Shown here: piece after piece, positions 34,400 to 42,147 of the stretch
How positions within the stretch are numbered: the first letter of the stretch is position 1
How the letters are laid out: every line of letters starts with the position of its first letter
DNA from: Clostridium beijerinckii
Lineage (GTDB): Bacteria; Bacillota; Clostridia; Clostridiales; Clostridiaceae
Length of the DNA stretch: 64,000 bases
Direction of reading: 5' to 3'
Assembly: GCF_036699995.1 (NCBI RefSeq)
Contig: NZ_CP144906.1
Coordinates: 3,917,001 to 3,981,000 of the forward strand
Program-made: the position numbers and the translations under genes
The notes under the pieces: generated by a model
Databases searched by the model: none
What the model was told of the DNA's origin: nothing
The model's input: the letters and a program-made list of their open reading frames with translations, nothing else

Positions 34400-35146
34400 T
34401 TAATTGTTTGCATTTATTATTTCCTTCAATGTAACATTTTGATTAATAAATCTAGTTTTACTTTTTTCCTTTTTAACTCTTATTGCATTATGTGGACAAT
34501 TATTAGTACATGCCAAACATCTCTGACAATTGTTCATAAATACGGGTTTCTTATCTACTTTTATATTATTTACAGGGCACACTTTTTCACAAGTTTTGCA
34601 GCCAGTACAAGTATTTTCTACAATAAAATTCTTTTCAAATTGATCATCATAAGACAATTTTTCAATTAGTATTCTAAGACCACTTGCAATAAAAGAATGT
34701 TTTTTAATATATTTCTTTTCTTCATTAATATCTTTAATTATTTTTTCTAAGTTCTCTTCTATCTTTTTCTTAGGTTCTTTTTCTAGCTCCTTATTTATAT
34801 CAAACCCTGGAAGATAATTATCAATCATAACTATTTCATTAATATAAGAAAATTCAATTCCATTTCTATTTCCGATTTCTAAAAGATGTCTTGTTGCAGC
34901 TCCTGCATACATTCCATAAGTTGCTATTCCAAAAATATATTTACTTTTAAATTTTGCTTTATTTAGAAATTCTTCAACGATTTTAGGAACCCCTCCACCA
35001 TAAATTGGAAATACAATCCCGATTTTTTCGTCTTCTAAATCATATTTACCTTCTTTTATTAATTTAGGAATTGAATAATAATCACTTCCAAGGCTTTTTG
35101 CTATATATAAACTATTACCTGTTGCTGTGAAATATAAAATTTTCAT
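34400..35146 (-). CDS. EFR1-family ferredoxin/flavodoxin protein, copy 3
   Basis: 248 residues from the ATG at 35146 behind AAGGAGG. Flavodoxin half: ILYFTATGNSLYIAKSLG, IGIVFPIYGGGVPKIV, FGIATYGMYAGAATRHL. Ferredoxin half: CTGCKTCEKVCPVN and CQRCLACTNNCPHN. It ends TRFINQNVTLKEI rather than GRYTNP. Divergent from TetR at 35266, its likely regulator. Confidence 0.92.
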   Translation of the reverse strand: MKILYFTATGNSLYIAKSLGSDYYSIPKLIKEGKYDLEDEKIGIVFPIYGGGVPKIVEEFLNKAKFKSKYIFGIATYGMYAGAATRHLLEIGNRNGIEFSYINEIVMIDNYLPGFDINKELEKEPKKKIEENLEKIIKDINEEKKYIKKHSFIASGLRILIEKLSYDDQFEKNFIVENTCTGCKTCEKVCPVNNIKVDKKPVFMNNCQRCLACTNNCPHNAIRVKKEKSKTRFINQNVTLKEIINANN

Positions 35147-35168
35147 GATATCCTCCTTAAATTTCAAC

Positions 35169-35182
35169 GTTACAATTGTAAC
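35169..35182. promoter_or_regulatory. TetR operator
   Basis: Perfect palindrome GTTACAATTGTAAC in the EFR1/TetR divergent gap. A half copy (GTTACAAA) is at 35243 near the TetR start. Confidence 0.6.
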
Positions 35183-35265
35183 ACTTATTTGTGTATAGTA
35201 TAATGTGAGCAAAAGAATATTTCAATAGAAGATAGATCAAACGTTACAAAAGAAAGGATATTGTT

Positions 35266-35805
35266 ATGGTAAATAAATCTACTAATATACAGAATATGAT
35301 AACAAAGGAAAGTATTTTTACTTCACTTATGATTTTAATGGAAAAAAAGAATTTCAAAGAAATTTCCATTACAGAAATAACAAAAAAAGCTGGAGTCTCT
35401 CGAATGGCTTTTTATAGAAATTATAATATAAAGGAAGATATTATAACCACATACCTTGATGAACTCTTTAATGAATATTCAAAGGAAGTAATGCAAAAAG
35501 AAACCCTATACAATTATGAAAATCTACGCCTATACTTTTCTTACTTTAGAAAACATGAAAAATTAATTTCTAATTTAATAAATTCCAGTTTAACTAATAT
35601 ACTTCTTGAAAAATGTATTGAATCTTTTTATGAGCTATCCCAAACGATTTTCTGCAAGAATTCACTTCTTCCAGAGAAGCATAAATTTTGGATTGAGTAT
35701 ATGGCAGGTGGATTATATAATGTATTAATTGAATGGGCTAAAAATGGTATGAAACAAAGTGATGACTATATGGCAACGACAGTTTCTGAATTTATAAATA
35801 AGTAA
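35266..35805 (+). CDS. TetR-family regulator (Dha-type helix-turn-helix)
   Basis: 179 residues: ITKESIFTSLMILMEKKNFK, then ISITEITKKAGVSRMAFYRN as recognition helix, and an all-helical C-terminal domain. AAAGG lies before the start. Divergent from EFR1 copy 3. Ligand unknown. Confidence 0.88.
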   Translation: MVNKSTNIQNMITKESIFTSLMILMEKKNFKEISITEITKKAGVSRMAFYRNYNIKEDIITTYLDELFNEYSKEVMQKETLYNYENLRLYFSYFRKHEKLISNLINSSLTNILLEKCIESFYELSQTIFCKNSLLPEKHKFWIEYMAGGLYNVLIEWAKNGMKQSDDYMATTVSEFINK

Positions 35806-35912
35806 TATAGGGGTTATCTATATTAGAATCTCTTTTCTTTAATAGTTCCAGTGTTTTCTATTAATACTTATTTATCTTCAAGCATATCATACGAAAAATC
35901 GGCCATATCTAA

Positions 35913-35978
35913 TTATTGATTAGGATTACCAGGTTTATAGTATTCAGGTACTTTAGTTGGGTCATATCCTTCAAACAT
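35913..35978 (-). CDS. Tiny 21-aa ORF with good ribosome binding site (likely remnant)
   Basis: MFEGYDPTKVPEYYKPGNPN plus one more residue, starting 6 nt after GAGGT and lying 71 nt after the ketopantoate-reductase-like gene. It looks like the start of a truncated protein. It is the only coding signal in the 35806-36049 gap. Confidence 0.3.
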   Translation of the reverse strand: MFEGYDPTKVPEYYKPGNPNQ

Positions 35979-36049
35979 TTTATACCTCAATTTAAAATTT
36001 ACACGAACTAAAAAACTGCCTAGTTATTTGTGTTTAAAAACCACTAAAA

Positions 36050-37003
36050 TTATTTATAAATAGGTGAGTCTAAAGATTCAAGCCTAGGAATGGATATCCC
36101 AAGCCTACGTGCTTCAGCAAGAGTATCGCGCACAAATATCACATTACTTTCAGCTTTTAGATTTTCACTCCCACTAGCACTTCTCATTATTTCTCTTGGC
36201 AGCTTACCTTCAGCTAATGCTAATTTCATTACAAAAGCCACAAGACCTGCAGGTAAATTCACTGCGATGTTTATTATTGTACTAACCTTAGAGCCCTTAG
36301 CTGCCATCAATGGTGTAAGTTCCCTTAATATTAAAGCAAAATCTTTAAGGGCATTTGCAGAATCAAATAGATTATTAAGCGAACCTACTTTTGATGCTGC
36401 CGCCATCATGCTTGCGTTAGTAATTACGTGAAACCATAGCCAATTACGCATATCTTTCTGTTCAGAAATACCAAAACCTGAGTTTTTAAATAAGCGAGTC
36501 ACCATATCATATCTAGATTTATTAGTAGTATTATCAACGAAGCCCATAAATATGTTTTTCATGAACCCACCATCTAATGTGTTTTTATTTATAAAAGATC
36601 CACCAGCTCCAGGGAATCCCCAAACAACTTGCTCTTTTGGAATTGATCCAATTGAGTTTAAAGGCTCATTAATAATATTATTAAATATTAAAACAGTTGA
36701 ATTCTTAACAAGTGGTTCTAACCAATTTATTATAGTACTTAATTGATTATGATTTACGCTTATCATAATCAAATCAAAATCATGGTCAGATGACAATTCT
36801 TCTATCATTTTAATTTTCCAAACTTTATTTACTAAATCACCTTTTTTATTCTTTCTGCCATCTAATATTTTTAAATTCACTATATCACCATACTGATTGA
36901 TTCTTCCTTTACGCACGTAAAATGTCACATCATTCCCTGCTTGTTCTAAAGCCCATCCATATTGTGTTGAAATTACTCCTCTACCTATCATTAAAATTTT
37001 CAT
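36050..37003 (-). CDS. Ketopantoate reductase family (ApbA/PanE-like) oxidoreductase
   Basis: 317 residues. N-terminal MKILMIGRGVISTQYGWALE carries a GxGxxxxxYG loop: the second and third Gly of the usual GAGAIG are changed. It is followed by basic FYVRKGR for NADP. Helical C-terminus. Similar in layout to the gene at 242-1201. AGGAGG lies before the start. Divergent from TetR at 37164, so probably an inducible reductase of an unknown substrate rather than PanE. Confidence 0.8.
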   Translation of the reverse strand: MKILMIGRGVISTQYGWALEQAGNDVTFYVRKGRINQYGDIVNLKILDGRKNKKGDLVNKVWKIKMIEELSSDHDFDLIMISVNHNQLSTIINWLEPLVKNSTVLIFNNIINEPLNSIGSIPKEQVVWGFPGAGGSFINKNTLDGGFMKNIFMGFVDNTTNKSRYDMVTRLFKNSGFGISEQKDMRNWLWFHVITNASMMAAASKVGSLNNLFDSANALKDFALILRELTPLMAAKGSKVSTIINIAVNLPAGLVAFVMKLALAEGKLPREIMRSASGSENLKAESNVIFVRDTLAEARRLGISIPRLESLDSPIYK

Positions 37004-37153
37004 TATATTCCCTCCTATTAAACATGTGTTGTTTAAAATATAAGTGTATGTTAATATAATATTTGATTACTCATAAAGCTACAACCAATAGATTTTTAGC
37101 TATGTTGTATAAACAACATTTTTTTAAATCTGTTGTTTTATCAAAGGAGATTA

Positions 37154-37171
37154 ATGATAAATTATGAATGA
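37154..37171 (+). other. Five-codon mini-ORF overlapping the TetR start
   Basis: AAAGGAG is placed for an ATG at 37154 (Met-Ile-Asn-Tyr-Glu-stop) whose end overlaps the TetR ATG at 37164. The TetR start itself is 13 nt from the ribosome binding site. Suggests coupled initiation; may be chance. Confidence 0.35.
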
Positions 37172-37730
37172 AAAAGATCCAAGAGCAGTAAGAACTAAAA
37201 ATTTGATTAAAGAATCGTTTGTCCAATTACTTGAGGAAAAAGATTTTAAATATATAACAATTAAAGATATTACAACAAAGGCAACTATAAATAGAGCAAC
37301 TTTTTATGCTCATTATTTAGATAAGTATATTTTGCTAGAAGAACTTGTTATAGATTGTTTTGAAGAAATGTTACCAATAGAAATTTTAAGCGCTACAGAT
37401 TTAAATGAAGAAATTATAAAGGAACTTATTTTCTTCCTTTATGAATACAATATTTCATTTTATCAAAAGCGTAAAATTGATTCTACATCTATAGCTTCTA
37501 CTGTAGATAATTTATTAAAATATAAAATAGACAATCTTATTGAAAAAATATTAAATAGTATGGTATCTAGAAATGAGTTAGATTCTAAAGACACAAATAT
37601 ATTAGTCAAACTAATTTCCTCATCAGTATATAGTTGTGCTCAATATTGCTATTTTAGTAAGAATGATAAAGAATACAATATCGAAAAAACTATTAGCTTT
37701 ATTATGAATGGGATTAAAGCTGTTAAATAA
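37164..37730 (+). CDS. TetR/AcrR-family regulator
   Basis: 188 residues: DPRAVRTKNLIKESFVQLLE, then ITIKDITTKATINRATFYAH and YLDKYILLEEL, of the TetR_C_8-like group, as is the regulator at 15352. Divergent from the ketopantoate-reductase-like gene. The TGTTGTTT/AAACAACA repeats in the gap (37024-37140) are candidate binding sites. Confidence 0.9.
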   Translation: MNEKDPRAVRTKNLIKESFVQLLEEKDFKYITIKDITTKATINRATFYAHYLDKYILLEELVIDCFEEMLPIEILSATDLNEEIIKELIFFLYEYNISFYQKRKIDSTSIASTVDNLLKYKIDNLIEKILNSMVSRNELDSKDTNILVKLISSSVYSCAQYCYFSKNDKEYNIEKTISFIMNGIKAVK

Positions 37731-37895
37731 AATAATTCTCTAAAAAATGCCCCAAGAACTCTATGAAAAAGCTCTTAATGTTCAAATTTATGTCCTGAAA
37801 TATTCGTCTCTTCTTAAACGTTAAAAAATTATCTATGAGAGCATATTAATATATACAAAATGCTAAAAGGTTTATTCCCGAGGATAAAAAAATAA

Positions 37896-37939
37896 GTGTG
37901 TTTCTGTTTACCTTAACGACCTTGAAACAGAAAACACAC
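37896..37939 (+). terminator. Terminator after TetR
   Basis: GTGTGTTTCTGTTT pairs with AAACAGAAAACACAC (one bulge), followed by CCATACTTTTC; it can act in both directions between the TetR and PadR genes. Confidence 0.6.
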
Positions 37940-38024
37940 CCATACTTTTCTATAAAATATCCATTAACTCCTTGGTTTATCGTTCTTTCCTCTCTAATTT
38001 CTAAATAACAGATATTTCCTTAAA

Positions 38025-38546
38025 TCAATTTTCATTTCTTATATCTTTTAATAGTCCTTCAAACCACTTTACATTTACTAAATGATGTGAATGGGAATTC
38101 TCCAACATTTTTCTAAAATATGTAGAAATAGTTTCATCATGCTCAAGAGATTGTTCTAATAAAGTAATTTTCTTTTTAGTTTGTTCAATTTGTATTTCTA
38201 TTAGTTTTGTTAGATCCTCGCTTTTATATTCATCAGCAAATAGCATTGCTGCATAAAAAGATAAGTTTATATAATCTGTCTTAGATCCATACTTATACAT
38301 TAATTTTTCAAATTCCTTATCTCCTAGTTCAGTTATAATGTAATTATTAGTCTCCCTAGTATTGTCTGATTTGTTAACTTTTTTAATATATTTTTTTTCT
38401 TCTAATTGTTGAAGATTGTAGTAGAATGAACCTTTAGTGAAATTTGCTATATATTTATAGTGTCTCTCTTCCATTAAGGCTAATAATTCGTATCCATAAG
38501 AACCAGGGTTTTGTTTTAATAAACCTAAAATTAGTAATGGTATCAA
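38025..38546 (-). CDS. PadR-family regulator (TTG start)
   Basis: 173 residues: LLILGLLKQNPGSYGYELLA, YIANFTKGSFYYNLQQLEEK (recognition helix), wing RETNNYIITELG, then the long C-terminal coiled coil of PadR subfamily 2. The start codon is TTG behind a perfect AAAGGAGGTG. Located just after a SASA-type esterase gene on the same strand (63-nt gap), so the two are probably co-transcribed and it may regulate that gene through the palindromes at 39564-39612. Confidence 0.88.
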   Translation of the reverse strand: MIPLLILGLLKQNPGSYGYELLALMEERHYKYIANFTKGSFYYNLQQLEEKKYIKKVNKSDNTRETNNYIITELGDKEFEKLMYKYGSKTDYINLSFYAAMLFADEYKSEDLTKLIEIQIEQTKKKITLLEQSLEHDETISTYFRKMLENSHSHHLVNVKWFEGLLKDIRNEN

Positions 38547-38609
38547 AAAAACACCTCCTTTATGCTCTTCAGCAAAATTATATTAACTATTATTTCATAA
38601 TTATAAGAT

Positions 38610-39458
38610 TTAATCATTGTTGGTTTGCATGAATTGAGATACAAATTCCTCATATGATATTTTTCCTAATGCAAACTCCATACTTTTTATATATATCTTT
38701 TCATTTTTAGTATGTGTTCTAGCATTATTTAAATTCAGCAACTCATCTTCGTTAATTAATGGCTTCAATACATGTTGTCTATTAGAAAAGGCCTCGAAAT
38801 AACGTAAACCAAATTTTCTTTGAGAAATTGCATCAATATGAATACCATCAGGATTAGAAGTTAAACCTGATGCTGTAACAAAGAAACAATTATCTTGTTC
38901 AAAAGCAAACTTTTGTAACTCTTCATTAATGAATTTATATTCAGTGCAACTTTTCCCAAATCCTTCTTTACCTAAAAAATCTCCTAATCCACCAATGATA
39001 ATTGGAATATCTAGAGCATTCAACTCTTTTCTAAAAGCCTCAATAATTAAAAGTAATTTATTATAATATACTTTATAGTTACCATTAATACTATCACTTT
39101 CTCCTTGATGCCATAAAATTCCTGTGAGCTTGCTACTTTCCATAGCAAATTTAGCTTCATTTATAGCATGTCTAAAAAGCACTCCGTCTACAGCCCACTC
39201 ATCTAGTGTGCTTCCACCTTCAGCACAAGGAATTAAACCAATAGTATCTTCTTGATTTTGACGACTCCATGCATCTGCAAATGAACCAGCGAGACTTATT
39301 CCCGAAACAGGCCTGTCATAATTGATTGGCTCCGTCATCATCTGCCATCTACCATTACGCAGCATTTGTATTCTTTCATTATAAATTGGGGGTACCTCAT
39401 GAATAAATCCACGCCCAGCCATATTTGACTGTCCTATCATTAAAAACGATTTAATCAT
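38610..39458 (-). CDS. Sialate O-acetylesterase-like (SASA) SGNH hydrolase
   Basis: 282 residues from the ATG at 39458; the ATG 9 nt earlier touches the AAAGG. SGNH blocks: FLMIGQSNMAGRG with nucleophile Ser, GILWHQGESDS, and NPDGIHIDAISQR with the Asp-x-x-His pair. Carbohydrate esterase family domain, predicted to remove acetyl groups from glycans or sialate. No signal peptide, so cytoplasmic. Followed by PadR. Confidence 0.9.
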   Translation of the reverse strand: MIKSFLMIGQSNMAGRGFIHEVPPIYNERIQMLRNGRWQMMTEPINYDRPVSGISLAGSFADAWSRQNQEDTIGLIPCAEGGSTLDEWAVDGVLFRHAINEAKFAMESSKLTGILWHQGESDSINGNYKVYYNKLLLIIEAFRKELNALDIPIIIGGLGDFLGKEGFGKSCTEYKFINEELQKFAFEQDNCFFVTASGLTSNPDGIHIDAISQRKFGLRYFEAFSNRQHVLKPLINEDELLNLNNARTHTKNEKIYIKSMEFALGKISYEEFVSQFMQTNND

Positions 39459-39563
39459 TTTTTTCATCCTTTCTTTATCTTTACTAAGAAATTCTTCTGA
39501 TTCTTAATAAATGTTAAGTATTTACTTTGTTTATATATTAGTTATTCTTAATATATTTACTAC

Positions 39564-39612
39564 TAGTCTAATTAGACTAACTTCTCTTAAATATTATAGT
39601 CTAATTAGACTA
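39564..39612. promoter_or_regulatory. Twin 16-bp palindromes before the esterase gene
   Basis: TAGTCTAATTAGACTA at 39564-39579 and again at 39597-39612, exactly 33 bp apart, i.e. about three helical turns. Strong operator pair about 100 bp upstream of the esterase start. Confidence 0.75.
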
Positions 39613-39650
39613 ATTGTCAACCATAAGGATCTATACTGAATCTTGTTTAA

Positions 39651-39736
39651 CTTAATTCTGCTGGCATCTAGAACCTAAAAAAGGATTAAATAATCCAACC
39701 AGTTTAATTAATTCATTTGTAGATATGAGTTTTTAA
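39651..39736 (+). pseudogene. Decayed copy of the TetR 3' end
   Basis: About 86 nt resemble the last codons of the TetR gene at 43264-43839: CTGGCATCTAGAACC, AAAAAGGATTA and TTTAATTAATTCATTTGTAG are shared. It contains frameshifts and stops. Confidence 0.7.
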
Positions 39737-39766
39737 GCAGCTCTACTTAAAATCGAGCATTAAAAA

Positions 39767-39796
39767 AATCGCAAATTCATTTGAATAATGCGACTT
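39767..39796 (-). terminator. Terminator of the flavodoxin-like gene
   Basis: AAGTCGCA/AATCGCA-type stem with TTTTTTTA following on the minus strand. The ~75-nt surrounding sequence resembles 49753-49787. Confidence 0.6.
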
Positions 39797-39849
39797 TAAA
39801 ATCTATTATTTATTTTTATTGATTAATAATGATATTGCGTGTTTGAAAT

Positions 39850-40431
39850 TTACCTAACTAGATTTTCTCCATCCTTAAATGCTCTCAAAGATAGTTCCTC
39901 GAACTGCTCTAAATTAGAATCATACCTCTCAAGCTTTTCTGAATGAAAATTTGTAGTTCCACAACAAAGAATACTATCTTCTAGTTCCCAGCCATATGCT
40001 ACAAACATACTATTAACAGCTTTAATGTTCTCTGCACCCATTTCAGGATTTGGACTACCTTGAGTAAATATCGATATTACCTTTTTATCGGGATGTCTCG
40101 GTGCAAAATTATCTCCAACCATTGGAAATGTACGATCTAACCAAATTTTTGCTTGACCTGTAATTTGGTAATAATAGATTGGAGAACCAAATACAATAGC
40201 ATCTGCCTCAGCAATAACCTTATACATTGGCTGTAAATAATCTTTAATCGCACAACCATCATGTGTACGGCAATAGAAGCACCCTTGACAGCCACGAATT
40301 CCAGAATCATTTAAATCGAATTCAATTATTTCGGCACCTTTAGATTTCGCTCCTTTTGCTACTTGTTCTAACAATTTTGTAGTATACCCATTTTTTCTTG
40401 GGCTGCCGTTGAGAATAACAACTTTTGGCAT
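39850..40431 (-). CDS. Flavodoxin-family NAD(P)H-dependent FMN reductase
   Basis: 193 residues: ILNGSPRKNGYTTKLLEQVA (FMN loop), GIRGCQGCFYCRTHDGCAIK (Cys-rich segment of the iron-sulfur-flavoprotein-like group), FGSPIYYYQITGQAKIWLDR. The paralogue at 57082-57645 is very similar. It lies directly after the SnoaL-like gene (34-nt gap), so the pair is co-transcribed and probably under the divergent TetR at 41052. AGGAG lies before the start. Confidence 0.9.
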   Translation of the reverse strand: MPKVVILNGSPRKNGYTTKLLEQVAKGAKSKGAEIIEFDLNDSGIRGCQGCFYCRTHDGCAIKDYLQPMYKVIAEADAIVFGSPIYYYQITGQAKIWLDRTFPMVGDNFAPRHPDKKVISIFTQGSPNPEMGAENIKAVNSMFVAYGWELEDSILCCGTTNFHSEKLERYDSNLEQFEELSLRAFKDGENLVR

Positions 40432-40465
40432 TTTATATCTCTCCTTCTAAATACAATAATCACTT

Positions 40466-40921
40466 TTACTTTTGTGTAAGAATAGTGCAACGTTTAGGCA
40501 AACGATCAAGTATTTCGAAAGTATCAATAGGATTCCAATAGTCGCGTAAAGTTATAACTTCGCCATTACGAACCTCAACAACTTGAAGATACCTCCTCTG
40601 AAAAGGCTTGTTATTAGCCGTAACTTCACCGTACATATCATACTCAGCTATAATAATTTCAGGATTGCTTGTCTCATGTATTGTCATGGATTTATATCCT
40701 ATTGGTTTTAAAAGTGCAGCTGGCATCATCGCAAGATAATTACGAATATTCTCACGTCCCTGAATTAACCTCATTGATTTTTGAATATGAAACGGCAATT
40801 CCAATATACCATCACTTGCAAATAAGTCAGAAAAACTGCTCAAGTCCTTATTTAGAAACATAGTTTGGGCAAGTTCAAATATTTCCCTTGGACTTCTGAT
40901 ATTTTTATTTTCTTCATTCAT
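40466..40921 (-). CDS. SnoaL/NTF2-like protein (PhzA/B-type)
   Basis: 151 residues from the ATG at 40921 (AAGGCGGTG 8 nt upstream). NTF2-like cone fold: FELAQTMFLNKDLSSFSDLF, GILELPFHI, IIAEYDMYGEVTANN, LRDYWNPID. Members bind small hydrophobic ligands or act as isomerases or dehydratases. The conserved acidic residues for a specific reaction cannot be assigned. Operon with the flavodoxin-like gene. Confidence 0.85.
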   Translation of the reverse strand: MNEENKNIRSPREIFELAQTMFLNKDLSSFSDLFASDGILELPFHIQKSMRLIQGRENIRNYLAMMPAALLKPIGYKSMTIHETSNPEIIIAEYDMYGEVTANNKPFQRRYLQVVEVRNGEVITLRDYWNPIDTFEILDRLPKRCTILTQK

Positions 40922-40941
40922 AATACACACCGCCTTTTAAT

Positions 40942-41000
40942 ATTAACTAAACGGAACTCATATTCCGTTTAGTTAATATTATACGGAATGATGATTCCGT
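40942..41000. promoter_or_regulatory. Twin TetR operators
   Basis: Site 1: 15-bp arms ATTAACTAAACGGAA/TTCCGTTTAGTTAAT with a 6-bp centre (40942-40977). Site 2: ACGGAA-N6-TTCCGT (40983-41000). Centres are 32 bp apart in the SnoaL/TetR gap. Confidence 0.75.
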
Positions 41001-41051
41001 TGTCAATATTCAAACTTTGAAGTAAAATAAAAAAGAAAGGTGGTTATCTGG

Positions 41052-41684
41052 ATGACAAATAAAGAGTGCTCTGTACACAATACAGAGAATATTCCGCAGC
41101 CTGATGATAATAATTCAAAATCCTTGCGAGCGGATGCAAAACAAAATAGAGAGCAAATACTTGATGCGGCATATAAGATTTTTTCTGAAAAAGGAACGTC
41201 AATTCCTATAAGTGAAATTGCTCGTCAGGCTGGTGTAGGCATTGGTACAGTATACCGCCATTTTCCAAACAAAGAAGCACTATTTGAGGCAGTAAATATT
41301 AATTATAAACAGCAGCTTACAAAAAGAGCTAAGTCTCTAATTAATAATATTGATCCAGGTGAAGCTTTTTTTAATTTCTTTACACATATCATAGAAGATG
41401 GATTTACTAACAAGGCGTTAAAAGATGCTTTAAATACCGGAATGACAGATTTTGATGTGCTACAGGATTTTCAGTCAACATTTGCTACTCTCCTCACCAG
41501 TGCTCAGCAAGCCAAGGCTGTACGTGAAGATATAGATATAAAGGATTTAATTACCCTTATGATGAGTCTTCTGTTTGCTATAGAACAGCGTAAAGGTGAT
41601 TGGGATATCGAACGATTCAATAAATTAATGTCCATTGTTATCGATGGACTTCGTTATAAAGATACCAATAATAAGTCAACATAA
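41052..41684 (+). CDS. TetR/AcrR-family regulator
   Basis: 210 residues from the ATG at 41052 (AGGTGG 8 nt upstream). After a ~20-residue tail: LRADAKQNREQILDAAYKIF, PISEIARQAGVGIGTVYRHF, then a SoxR-like C-terminal domain (TetR_C_33 type). Divergent from the SnoaL/flavodoxin operon and likely its repressor. Confidence 0.9.
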   Translation: MTNKECSVHNTENIPQPDDNNSKSLRADAKQNREQILDAAYKIFSEKGTSIPISEIARQAGVGIGTVYRHFPNKEALFEAVNINYKQQLTKRAKSLINNIDPGEAFFNFFTHIIEDGFTNKALKDALNTGMTDFDVLQDFQSTFATLLTSAQQAKAVREDIDIKDLITLMMSLLFAIEQRKGDWDIERFNKLMSIVIDGLRYKDTNNKST

Positions 41685-41760
41685 ATATATGTGTTATTCA
41701 ACATCTTTGAATATATACATAATTATTTCTTATTTGAGTATTAATCTGGCCAAAAAAAAA

Positions 41761-41793
41761 CGCTGATTTTATATTTTACATATAAAATCAGTG
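41761..41793. terminator. Terminator between TetR and DUF2200 remnant
   Basis: CGCTGATTTTATAT/ATATAAAATCAGTG, T-rich on both sides. The same hairpin, slightly changed, follows the intact DUF2200 gene (48825-48863). Confidence 0.75.
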
Positions 41794-41811
41794 TTTCTTC
41801 GTTTTTAATTA

Positions 41812-42099
41812 TTATTTTCTTAAAATCTTATCCATCGTTTTTCCCTTTGCTAACTCATCTATTAGCTTATCCAAATAGCGAATTTCCTTCATAATTTGTT
41901 CTTCAATATCTTCCACTCGGACACCTCAGACACCCCCTTTAATCAAGATCCTTAAAGGGTTCATTGCGGGAGCTTCCCTAAAGAAAGTCTCAAAATCTGT
42001 CTGTTTTTCCATTTGTGCTTCTAGCTCTTCCTGGCTATATCCTGTCAACCAGCGAATGATTTCATCAACTTCTGTTTTTGTATGTCCTTTTTTGTCCAT
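41812..42099 (-). pseudogene. DUF2200 copy with in-frame UGA
   Basis: Frame from ATG 42099 (AGGAGG upstream) reads [20 protein letters not shown] ... to LRK-stop at 41812, matching the intact DUF2200 protein at 48880. It lacks the first ~20 residues. Codon 58 is TGA (41926-41928) at the position of a Cys in the intact copy ([10 protein letters not shown]). Most simply a nonsense mutation; a selenocysteine codon is the less likely alternative. Confidence 0.75.
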
Positions 42100-42109
42100 G
42101 ATATTTTCC

Positions 42110-42131
42110 TCCTCTTACATATGTAAGAGGA
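42110..42131. promoter_or_regulatory. 22-bp perfect palindrome before the DUF2200 remnant
   Basis: Symmetric around ACATATGT with CCTCTT/AAGAGG arms. It overlaps the ribosome binding site of the remnant and lies 16 nt past the end of the SDR gene. Could be an operator or short hairpin. Confidence 0.45.
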
Positions 42132-42147
42132 AATTTATCAATTATTC

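Noticed and set aside
34385..34669. 94-codon frame opposite EFR1 copy 3
   Set aside because: Antisense shadow of the Cys-rich ferredoxin region.
35169..35182. Placing GTTACAATTGTAAC in the same regulon as the twin dyads
   Set aside because: Half-sites look alike, but the spacer is 0-2 bp instead of 12, so a different protein geometry.
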